Positions 6,554 to 13,539 of a DNA stretch of 19,220 nucleotides are shown in pieces (the first letter of the stretch is position 1; each line of letters opens with the position of its first letter). The notes under the pieces were generated by a model that saw nothing but the letters and a program-made list of their open reading frames with translations, searched no databases and was not told where the DNA came from. The DNA is from JAPXLN01 sp033809515. GTDB taxonomy: Bacteria > Bacillota > Sulfobacillia > Fermentithermobacillales > Fermentithermobacillaceae. The translations under genes and the position numbers were made by a program. Where the stretch lies: contig JAPXLN010000020.1 in assembly GCA_033809515.1 (NCBI GenBank), positions 1 to 19,220 of the forward strand, written 5' to 3'.

Positions 6554-7930
6554 TTAAGACCGGTAGTAGCCATAACCGTACCCCTCGCGGGTCACCTTGG
6601 CGTTAAGAGCTGCACCTGCTACATGCGCTCCTGCCCGGTCCAAGATGATCCTGGTTCTTGCAAGGGCATGGCGGGGAGTGGTACCGGCTCTGGCCACCAA
6701 CAGCACAGCATCGCATAGACCGGAGATTATTTGGGTGTCAGTTACAGGCAGAACCGGTGGACTATCTATGAGGATCAAGTAGAAGAAATCCCTGAACGCG
6801 GCAAGGATTTCCTTAAGAAGGCCGGAGGCGAGCAGCTCTGCAGGATTGCCCAGAATGGGTCCCGCCGGCATGATGTAAAGATTGTCTTGCTCGGTGGTAG
6901 TTATGAGGTTCCCTGCCACTTGGCTTCCAGATACTCCTGTCATAAGGTCCGAAACCCCTGCATTGCCAGGGACGCTGAAAACCTGGTGAACGGAAGGCCG
7001 GCGCAAATCGCAATCCATGAGCAGGATCTTTCTTCCCTCTTGGGCTAGAGATACGGCCAGGTTTGCGCATACGCTGGTCTTTCCCTCGAGAGGCATAGGG
7101 CTGGTAACAAGCAGTGATTTGATTCCGTGTACAGCTATAAACTGGTTAAGGCCTGTACGCAAGATCCTGAAGGATTCTGCTACGTGAGAGTCCGGCCGGT
7201 CCAAAGCTGGAATCTCACGTCTCAACCATGTCCCGTCAGGCCGGAGCACCGGTTTCCAGCCGGTGTAGTTGTGTTTGGGAATCCATGCCAGTACGGGGCA
7301 TCTACCGATTTCTTCGGCGATTTCCTCGGTGTCCACCACCTTAACAAGAACCTCAAGGAGAGCTGCCGCCCCTGTGCCTGCTGTTAGGCCCAAAAAGAAA
7401 GAAACTCCCACGAAAAACCATACCTTTGGGCTTACGGGTTTTCCCTTGTTATCAAGAACCGCGTCATCCAGAACGGTCACATTCTCAATGTACATGAGAT
7501 CCGGAAGGTTAGTCACAAACGAAGAAGCAAAGGCACCGGCAATCTTGAGAGCTCGCTCAGGATCTGTATCGGCCACGGAAATCATGGTTACCAGGGAATC
7601 TCGCAAGTTGGCGGCCGTCACCTTCTTTAGCAAGTCCGTCTCGGATATGTCAAGGTTGAGCCTCTTGATTACATCCCCGGCTGTTCTGCGGCTCTTTATG
7701 ACCTGGCTGTAAGTCGATACAAGCCGTTCAGTGGTTATGACATCTTCGTATCTGATGTAATTGTCACTGCGTTTTGGCTGCACAAGCAGTGTGACCGATG
7801 CCTGGTATTTGGGCTTGATCACAAAAAGACAGATGAATGCGGAGATGAGTACGGCTGCTATGGTCAGGCCGTAGATGAGGCGCCGCCGTTTTGCCAATAT
7901 TGCTATCAGGTTCAGACTGTCTGCTTCCAT
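6554..7930 (-). CDS. Fused Wzz chain-length regulator / BY-kinase (CapB/Wzc-type tyrosine autokinase)
   Basis: Controls polymer length and export through cycles of tyrosine autophosphorylation. Residues 18-38 and about 170-192 are transmembrane and enclose a short (about 130 aa) Wzz-type extracytoplasmic domain. The cytoplasmic kinase has Walker A SPMPLEGKTS (277-286), Walker A' LLMDCDLRRP (303-312) and Walker B LILIDSPP (385-392). The C-terminal tyrosine cluster YGYGYY (451-456) is the usual autophosphorylation site. Both modules lie in one 458-aa chain, much shorter than proteobacterial Wzc (about 720 aa) because the external domain is minimal. Bacillota often split the two functions into separate genes. 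The start lies 6 bases after the deacetylase stop. No partner phosphatase gene is in the window. Confidence 0.93.
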   Translation of the reverse strand: MEADSLNLIAILAKRRRLIYGLTIAAVLISAFICLFVIKPKYQASVTLLVQPKRSDNYIRYEDVITTERLVSTYSQVIKSRRTAGDVIKRLNLDISETDLLKKVTAANLRDSLVTMISVADTDPERALKIAGAFASSFVTNLPDLMYIENVTVLDDAVLDNKGKPVSPKVWFFVGVSFFLGLTAGTGAAALLEVLVKVVDTEEIAEEIGRCPVLAWIPKHNYTGWKPVLRPDGTWLRREIPALDRPDSHVAESFRILRTGLNQFIAVHGIKSLLVTSPMPLEGKTSVCANLAVSLAQEGRKILLMDCDLRRPSVHQVFSVPGNAGVSDLMTGVSGSQVAGNLITTTEQDNLYIMPAGPILGNPAELLASGLLKEILAAFRDFFYLILIDSPPVLPVTDTQIISGLCDAVLLVARAGTTPRHALARTRIILDRAGAHVAGAALNAKVTREGYGYGYYRS

Positions 7931-7936
7931 TCGGAC

Positions 7937-9013
7937 TCACTTCCCTGTGGTGTGCGTGTCTGCGATATTCCGGATACCAGCAGTTTTTCTGGCCAGCTGA
8001 CTTACTTCCAGCATATTCAGAGATAGCATAGAGTGTTGCTCCCGGAGGCGGCTAAAACACTTTAGGACCTCCTCAAGCCCCTCAAGGCTGTGGCGGGGGC
8101 CGAACTCAAAGTCATGTGTGTGCCACCAAAGGTGAAATACTTTACGCTCCCTGGCAGCTGTGAGCATTGATTTACACACCCGGCGCACCTGAAAAGGGCT
8201 GAGCAAATTCAGTACGCCGCCGCAATGCCTGAAATATCGACTTGCCGGGACATTGCATAGGCCGGAATCTTCCACGATCCGGTCCCATGACGTCAAGCCC
8301 GGGCCACTCAGATTCAGAAAGGAGTCAAACAGCCTGAAGAGGCGCCTTTGGAGCAGTGTCTCCTTGCCATCCACCACGTGGGCTGGGTGAAGTTGGTTTC
8401 CCCTGTAAGCTAGGATACCCTTTTCAACCAGGATCCGGTCGTATTCGGGATTATGCTGATTTCTCGGAAAGACTATGGATCTTGGGGTTACTCCGTATTC
8501 CCCAGCTATCTTGACGGCACTGTCCAAATCTGAGGAAAAAGTCTCCCCGGTCTGGCCTTCAGCCAGACAGTAGTAATGAGAGAAGGTATGGGTGGCAATT
8601 TCCTGGCGTTGGTGCTGCAAGATTTTGCTGATAAGGTCAGAACCGAAATGGAGGGGGTCTTCTGTTTCGGTTTCGCCGATTACTTGGGTGTACGGGTCCA
8701 GAGAGACTTCCCGGTACTGAGGCCTTAACCTGGGACTGTGACGCTGAAGTTGGCTCCTGGTCTCTGCAAACAGGAAACCAACCACGGCCCAGGTCGCTGC
8801 TATTTCGTAGGCCGAAAAGAGCTCCAGAACCCTTGGGACCATCTGCCTGGAGAAAGCAAACCGTTTAGGGTAATGGGACAGGGCATTTGGCAGATCCCTT
8901 ACACCCCACATAAGCTCAAAGTCCAGAGAGATGACCAAAGCTCCGGGCATGTCTACCGTTTGTTCACAGGATTGCCGGTTGGTGATTGTAGTGGAATCAG
9001 TGGTTGTCTTCAT
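7937..9013 (-). CDS. Polysaccharide deacetylase family protein (NodB-like)
   Basis: A 358-aa carbohydrate esterase 4-type protein that would remove acetyl groups from N-acetylated sugars of the polymer or its precursor. Metal-site motifs are visible: motif 1 is SLDFELMWG (Asp31, Glu33, a D-F-E variant of the usual TFDD) and motif 2 is THTFSH (His142-x3-His146). A later WWHTHDFEFG probably supplies the C-terminal histidine motif. Such D-F-E variants are common among deacetylases in exopolysaccharide and exosortase-type loci. There is no signal peptide or membrane helix, so it may act in the cytoplasm or use another export route. ATG 9013 follows AAGGGG with 7 bases and overlaps the priming transferase by 17 bases, showing coupling. 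Confidence 0.9.
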   Translation of the reverse strand: MKTTTDSTTITNRQSCEQTVDMPGALVISLDFELMWGVRDLPNALSHYPKRFAFSRQMVPRVLELFSAYEIAATWAVVGFLFAETRSQLQRHSPRLRPQYREVSLDPYTQVIGETETEDPLHFGSDLISKILQHQRQEIATHTFSHYYCLAEGQTGETFSSDLDSAVKIAGEYGVTPRSIVFPRNQHNPEYDRILVEKGILAYRGNQLHPAHVVDGKETLLQRRLFRLFDSFLNLSGPGLTSWDRIVEDSGLCNVPASRYFRHCGGVLNLLSPFQVRRVCKSMLTAARERKVFHLWWHTHDFEFGPRHSLEGLEEVLKCFSRLREQHSMLSLNMLEVSQLARKTAGIRNIADTHTTGK

Positions 9014-9599
9014 GCCATAGCCCCTTACATAAGGTTAGAAACAGTATTGTTATGTCAAACCACAGTGTCCAGTTCTCTATGTAATAGAGATCACATTCCA
9101 GCCTCTTTTCTATGGAAGTATCGCCTCGCCACCCGCAGACCTGGGCCCAGCCTGTTATTCCCGGCTTTACGCGAAGCCGGTCTATGTATCCGTGGATCTT
9201 ATCTGCAAACTCCCGGACAAAAAACGGTCTTTCCGGTCTGGGCCCTATAATGCTCATTTCGCCCTTGAGCACGTTCAAAAGCTGAGGCAGCTCATCTATG
9301 CCGCATTTTCTGATAAAGGAGCCGAAGCAAGTTTTTCTCATGTCGTCTTTCACAGTCCATTCTGTGGCAGATAGCTCGTCGCTGACTGTATGCATGGACC
9401 TGAACTTGTACATGGTAAAAACCTTGCCGTTGTATCCGACTCTTTTCTGCTTGAAGATGACCGGTCCCGGAGAAGTGATCTTCACCACAATTGCCGTCAA
9501 TATCATGAGCAAAGCTGCGACAGGTAGGACGACCACTGACAGACCAATGTCAGCGGATCTTTTGAGAAGCCTGTTAAGCGGCCTATCCAGAGGGGGCAT
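8997..9599 (-). CDS. Undecaprenyl-phosphate sugar phosphotransferase (priming glycosyltransferase)
   Basis: Starts repeat-unit assembly by moving a sugar-1-phosphate from a nucleotide sugar to undecaprenyl phosphate. It is the short monotopic type (200 aa): one re-entrant N-terminal hydrophobic helix after LLKRSADIG, then SPGPVIFKQKRVGYNGK, YKFRSM, the catalytic Asp-Glu pair in GIDELPQLLNVLKGEMS, IGPRPERP and PGITGWAQV. ATG 9599 is chosen because GGGAGGG (9611-9605) lies 5 bases upstream and gives the family-like start MPPLDRPLNRLLKRS. An in-frame ATG at 9656 has no Shine-Dalgarno. This is the promoter-proximal gene of the five-gene minus-strand operon. Confidence 0.94.
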   Translation of the reverse strand: MPPLDRPLNRLLKRSADIGLSVVVLPVAALLMILTAIVVKITSPGPVIFKQKRVGYNGKVFTMYKFRSMHTVSDELSATEWTVKDDMRKTCFGSFIRKCGIDELPQLLNVLKGEMSIIGPRPERPFFVREFADKIHGYIDRLRVKPGITGWAQVCGWRGDTSIEKRLECDLYYIENWTLWFDITILFLTLCKGLWHEDNH

Positions 9600-9682
9600 A
9601 AGAACCCTCCCGAACCAGGACGTACTTTCCGTCCTAAGATATGGCAGGAGCTTCATAGTTATGAATCATGAGAGGTGCAGCG
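9600..9682. other. Short divergent promoter region of the polysaccharide operon and the acyltransferase
   Basis: With the preferred starts only 83 bases separate two divergent genes, so promoters for both must lie here or inside the coding ends. An inverted repeat GGACG-N7-CGTCC (9618-9634) sits in it. I could not find a well-matched -35/-10 pair on either strand. Confidence 0.3.
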
Positions 9683-11464
9683 GTGGATGTTCGGGTAATC
9701 AATGACATAGACGGTCTGACGGCGGCAGGTGCTATGTGGCGCGCTTGTCTTGAAAAGAGCGGTAACGACAATCCGTTCCTGGAGCTGGAATGGGTCATGC
9801 CGTGGTGGGAGTGCTACGGGGAAGGCCGGACTCTTTTGGTGTTGGAGGTGAGCGAAAAAGGGCAGGTGATTGGGTATGGTCCTTTCATGATGACGCCCGG
9901 GTTGGTCTTTACGGAAGTAAACTTTATCGGGTGTCCCCTGGCCAATTGCATGGGCCTAATTGCTCTGCCAGGCAAAATGCACAAGACGGCAGAAGCTCTC
10001 CTGGACTGTCTCTTGCGCCTAAAACACGACGTGGTTTTCTCATTGCACGGTCTTGACCGAAGCTCAGAAAGTTACTCATGCCTGGTGGGCATCCTGCAGG
10101 AAAAGGAAATCCCCTTTTCGGCATCAAGCGTCATATCACCGTTTATCAGGATCGGACAGCAGTTCCAGGATTACATGAAGGTGAAGGCAAAGCACAACTC
10201 AATACGAAACATTAGGGCTAAGGAGAAGAAATTGAGTCAACTGGGGCTTCTTGCTTACGTGGAACTTGAAGCAAAAGACATGGAGAAAGCTTTTGCTCTG
10301 CATGTCAAGCGGTGGGCGACCAGGTGGGATGCAAGCGGGTTCACTTCTGAGAAAGGTCGCAGGTTCTTTACGAAGGTCATGTCTGGCGGCAACCATGTGA
10401 GGGTCGTGGTTCCTGCTATGACAGTTGACGGGGAACCGGTAGCTTTTGGGTATGCGCTTCTGTGTAATGGCAGGTATCTTCTTTATAGAATCGCTCACGA
10501 TAACGACTTTGCCATTTTCTCCCCCGGAAAGATTCTGACCAAGTACATGATTGAGCAATGCTTCCGAAAAGGACTTAGTCTATTTGATTTCAGTGTTGGT
10601 TACGAACGCTTTAAGTTAGAGTGGTCTAGCGATCATACATATGTTGACCGGATTACCTTCTGCGGGCCCGCTCCTTTGAGCAGAGCAGTGTTTCGGGCCC
10701 GCAGTCTGAGGGAAAAAGCTGTGAGCCGGCTCAAGGCGAGCCAGGCCCTGGTACGCTTCAGGCGCAATGTCCTGGGAAAATTAAGGTATGAGGCATCCTG
10801 GATGCACCTTTCCCAACTCCTAGAAGGGGCCGGAAAAGCTATTCATGAGGTTTTTGCAGAGGGCATGTCCGGTTCGGGCAGATGGCTCTTTTCAGAAGCA
10901 AAGAGGCGCCTTTACAGCCGTGGCCGGTATACATTGCTTGAAATGGAATTCAAAGACGGTAAAGAGAAGGAGATTGCACAAGTCTTTGGTGCCGATCTAT
11001 CAGGAGGTTCTATCCCCCTTACTGTAAGGCCCTTCAGAGCAAAAGACCTTGACCCTATGGCTCAGACTGTGAAAGCCAGGCCTGCTCAGATTCTCAAGAG
11101 AATCCACGACGGAAGTAAATGTTTCACTGCAGACTCTGACCAAAGCTCGCCAGGGCTGTTTTGCTTTGTGGATTTTGAGACTATAGAGATCCCGCAAGCA
11201 GGGTACAAGGTAGGGCTGGACAAAAACTCAGCGTTCATTTGCCCTGTCTTCGCAGGGTTTCGGGACCTTCCAGAGGCAAAGTTTGTTTCCTTTTTCGCCG
11301 GGGTCACAGGCAGACTGCGCTCTATAGGCCTTGAGCGGTGCTTCTTGGCCTTGGAAGATGATAACCCGGTGACAGCTGTATGCAGATTGGGCTTCAGACC
11401 GTGGCGAACGGTCAAGTGGGTCAAGGTTCTTGGAATGGGCAAGGTCCAATCGGGCTCAATCTAG
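9683..11464 (+). CDS. Two-domain acyltransferase (BioF2-like/FemAB-type GNAT fused to a second GNAT-like domain)
   Basis: A 593-aa soluble protein. The first ~350 residues match the BioF2-like/CelD GNAT fold (FemAB-related): NPFLELEWVMPWWECYGEGRT near the start, KHNSIRNIRAKEKKL, DGEPVAFGYALLCNGRYLLYR, SPGKILTKYMIEQCF and DFSVGYERFKLEWS. A basic linker follows. The last ~130 residues look like another GNAT, with GLERCFLALEDDNPVTAVCRLGFRPWR matching the acetyl-CoA-domain ending (N-x-x-A/S...GF). Such proteins acylate sugars or add amino acids in surface-polymer pathways. GTG 9683 has GAGGTG 5 bases upstream. ATG 9668 lacks a Shine-Dalgarno. It diverges from the polysaccharide operon and probably belongs to it functionally. 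Its stop shares CTAG with the convergent gene. Confidence 0.85.
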   Translation: MDVRVINDIDGLTAAGAMWRACLEKSGNDNPFLELEWVMPWWECYGEGRTLLVLEVSEKGQVIGYGPFMMTPGLVFTEVNFIGCPLANCMGLIALPGKMHKTAEALLDCLLRLKHDVVFSLHGLDRSSESYSCLVGILQEKEIPFSASSVISPFIRIGQQFQDYMKVKAKHNSIRNIRAKEKKLSQLGLLAYVELEAKDMEKAFALHVKRWATRWDASGFTSEKGRRFFTKVMSGGNHVRVVVPAMTVDGEPVAFGYALLCNGRYLLYRIAHDNDFAIFSPGKILTKYMIEQCFRKGLSLFDFSVGYERFKLEWSSDHTYVDRITFCGPAPLSRAVFRARSLREKAVSRLKASQALVRFRRNVLGKLRYEASWMHLSQLLEGAGKAIHEVFAEGMSGSGRWLFSEAKRRLYSRGRYTLLEMEFKDGKEKEIAQVFGADLSGGSIPLTVRPFRAKDLDPMAQTVKARPAQILKRIHDGSKCFTADSDQSSPGLFCFVDFETIEIPQAGYKVGLDKNSAFICPVFAGFRDLPEAKFVSFFAGVTGRLRSIGLERCFLALEDDNPVTAVCRLGFRPWRTVKWVKVLGMGKVQSGSI

Positions 11465-12408
11465 GTGCTGCCTTCATGTTTGCCTTCAACCTTTTTCAGC
11501 CAAGCCCCCTTCCAGTACCAGTAGCAGTTGCGCGGGCACCCCCGGAAGGTTCTCCCGTCGCATGTTACATTCTCCAACAGGTATGTATCACGCAGTTTAC
11601 GGAAAGCTCCCGAGTCTTCCACAAACACACGCTCTACGGCCCTCAAGACCCGAAACTGCTTCTTGCAGCAAATCCACATGGGATCGGCAAACAAGATTCC
11701 CTGGAGTTTGGCATCCTTGTTAAGGGTTGCCTGGATCTCCCTTGCGGACCGAACTTCCACAGTATCGCCGGGCATAAGCGGCAAGGTCTGCACTGCCTGG
11801 CTTTGACCTGCTTTCCGGGCCCAGATACTCCTCCATGCCCTCCGGAGCTTCCAGGCAAGCCGATCTGTTAGCATCTTGACGAGCATAAGGAGTACCCCGA
11901 AAAACGAGTAGTTTCCGTGTCTTACGTCCATAAGATACTGGCCCATATCTAGTGCAGACAGGGGCTCTGTGGCACCTATGAGCGTCTTTGCCAGGCCCTG
12001 ACATTGCAGGGAAAGGTGGCAAGGCGCGCCGGAAGGCACCTGTGAAAGGGGCGACTGTGCTGCCCGGTTGACCTGTTCTATTGTTAACCAGCCTTTCTTC
12101 CAGAGCACAGAGCAGCTTCGTTGACAGCCGTTATGGGAAGCTCCATCACAGCGAACCCCTTCTAGTATAAAAGAGTCGCGCAGCCGGCGTATTCCATGTC
12201 CTTCGACCAGTACTCGGTTGACGCATCTTGAGACAGTGAATGTTTTCCCGCAGTACAGCTGCATCTCAGGCATGAAAGGGAGGTTCTCTGTGCAGGAGGC
12301 ATTGTCCAGGGTCTGGACAATATCCTCCAGGTTGCGAACTTGAACTGTGTCACCTACCCGGATGGTAGGGCTTGCCCAAGTAGCCTTGCGGGGATTCCCT
12401 GTATCCAT
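11461..12408 (-). CDS. Protein with duplicated four-cysteine domain, polysaccharide-locus associated, function unknown
   Basis: A 315-aa protein built from two homologous ~95-residue units (about 18-111 and 213-308). They share GDTVxVR, an Ile/Thr/Leu helix, F-x3-M-x3-C-x-K-x-F-x-V-x-R-x-V-x-R-V, RLRD(S/T), (I/L)LE-x-V-x-CDG, GC-x-R-x-C and W-K-x2-WL. Each unit keeps four cysteines (Cys53/87/95/99 and Cys248/283/291/295), a likely Zn or Fe-S site. The linker has an amphipathic helical stretch after QYLMDVRHGNY. From memory, single-unit relatives occur in exopolysaccharide clusters, but I know of no described function. ATG 12408 has GAGGGAGG upstream (9 bases). The 5' end overlaps the epimerase gene by 59 bases, so the two are co-expressed. 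Confidence 0.85.
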   Translation of the reverse strand: MDTGNPRKATWASPTIRVGDTVQVRNLEDIVQTLDNASCTENLPFMPEMQLYCGKTFTVSRCVNRVLVEGHGIRRLRDSFILEGVRCDGASHNGCQRSCSVLWKKGWLTIEQVNRAAQSPLSQVPSGAPCHLSLQCQGLAKTLIGATEPLSALDMGQYLMDVRHGNYSFFGVLLMLVKMLTDRLAWKLRRAWRSIWARKAGQSQAVQTLPLMPGDTVEVRSAREIQATLNKDAKLQGILFADPMWICCKKQFRVLRAVERVFVEDSGAFRKLRDTYLLENVTCDGRTFRGCPRNCYWYWKGAWLKKVEGKHEGST

Positions 12409-13345
12409 GGTTCTGTACCTCCCTCTTAAGGTGAGAAGCGGTGGCAAACAGCCCGCGGCGCAAGTCGAATTCAGGATGCCAGTTCAGAACCGAACCTGCC
12501 AAAGAGTTGCCAAAGGCGCAATTCCATGGTTCTTCTGCTTCATCCGGAAGGTAAGAAAAGGAAACGACCTCTCCCAGGGCTTCCTGTACCGCCTTGAGAA
12601 GATCCTCAACGCTTGTGGATTTTCCTGAGCTTACGTTTACGGTCTGGTTGTTCCCCGCAAAGAGGGCGAGAGCGTTTGCCCTTGCCACGTCACCGACAAA
12701 CACGAAGTCCCTGGTTTGACGGCCGGAACCGTGGATCTTCGGAGAGTGCCCGCTAAGGCTGTCAACGAGAAAGCGCGAAACCACGCCTGCATTGGGTGAA
12801 AGCTCTTGCCGGGGGCCGTATACGTTTGAGTATCTGAGGATCATGTAGTTCAAGCGGTTCCTTAGGGCAAAGAGCTTGACATATTGCTCCGATGTCAGTT
12901 TGGAGAGACCGTAGAAGGAACTGGGCTGGAGGGTTTGGCTTTCATCTATGACAGGGACTTGTGAAGGCATGTAAACTGCCACGGACGACGCTGCAACAAC
13001 CTTCTGAACACCGAACCGCACGCAGTTTTGGAGGACGTTGATGGTCCCCAGGACGTTCGTTGCCGCGTCTTTCATTGGGTCAGCCTGGGATTCCCTGACG
13101 CCAATCCTGGCTGCAAGGTGGATGACCCGGTCAGGTTTCTCAGCGCCAAACACTGCGGTCATCTCGCGGCTGCAAATGTCTACAGCGTATGAAGCTGCAG
13201 ATTGGTTTGTGGTTCTTCCGGCAGACAGGTCATCAACTATGGTGACCCGGCAGCCTTGCCTTATAAGCAAATCTACAGTATGGGAGCCTATGAACCCTGC
13301 TCCTCCTGTGACAAGAACCCGGCTTTCGCGCAGCCCTTCTGTCAC
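12350..13345 (-). CDS. NAD-dependent nucleotide-sugar epimerase/dehydratase
   Basis: An extended SDR of the GalE/WbpP type, 331 aa, cytoplasmic. It probably makes a nucleotide sugar for the surface polymer. It has TGGAGFIGSH (13-22), the NAD-ribose acidic pair VDDLSAG (37-43), HLAARIGV, the catalytic Ser120/Ser121 with YGLSK (Tyr145, Lys149), RYSNVYGPRQ and DFVFVGDVARA. GTG 13345 with GAGGAG 8 bases upstream is preferred. An in-frame upstream ATG at 13405 would add 20 residues not seen in the family. It overlaps the downstream duplicated-cysteine gene by 59 bases. C4-epimerase and dehydratase alternatives cannot be separated with certainty. Confidence 0.93.
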   Translation of the reverse strand: MTEGLRESRVLVTGGAGFIGSHTVDLLIRQGCRVTIVDDLSAGRTTNQSAASYAVDICSREMTAVFGAEKPDRVIHLAARIGVRESQADPMKDAATNVLGTINVLQNCVRFGVQKVVAASSVAVYMPSQVPVIDESQTLQPSSFYGLSKLTSEQYVKLFALRNRLNYMILRYSNVYGPRQELSPNAGVVSRFLVDSLSGHSPKIHGSGRQTRDFVFVGDVARANALALFAGNNQTVNVSSGKSTSVEDLLKAVQEALGEVVSFSYLPDEAEEPWNCAFGNSLAGSVLNWHPEFDLRRGLFATASHLKREVQNHGYRESPQGYLGKPYHPGR

Positions 13346-13539
13346 TTGAGATTCTCCTCGGGCAACGGCGGCTCGCCGTATCTGGGTGGCCTGCCAGGTT
13401 GCCATAACTGTAACTAATGCTATTCACGCCAGGTGAGATCGTTGACTTAAGATCACAGATTTTTGCAGGCCCCTTGCATATATTGAACCATGCCCGGGGA
13501 TATGGAATCGGCCTTACGGTAAAGAGGGGGACGCACGGG
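13346..13539. other. Divergent intergenic region between epimerase and LCP genes
   Basis: About 194 bases with the two ribosome-binding sites at the ends. A good -35-like TTGACT is at 13442-13447, but no -10 stands at 16-18 bases. A TATATT at 13479-13484 lacks a paired -35. GATC repeats flank TTGACT (13439-13454). The plus frame is open through part of the region from ATG 13417, but without a Shine-Dalgarno. Nothing else is convincing. Confidence 0.35.

Noticed and set aside
9600..9656. Longer N-terminus of the priming transferase from ATG 9656
   Set aside because: No Shine-Dalgarno there. ATG 9599 has GGGAGGG at 5 bases and gives the usual family N-terminus.
11380..11871. 163-codon open frame on the plus strand at the acyltransferase/cysteine-protein junction
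   Set aside because: Overlaps two well-supported genes, no Shine-Dalgarno, composition typical of an antisense frame.
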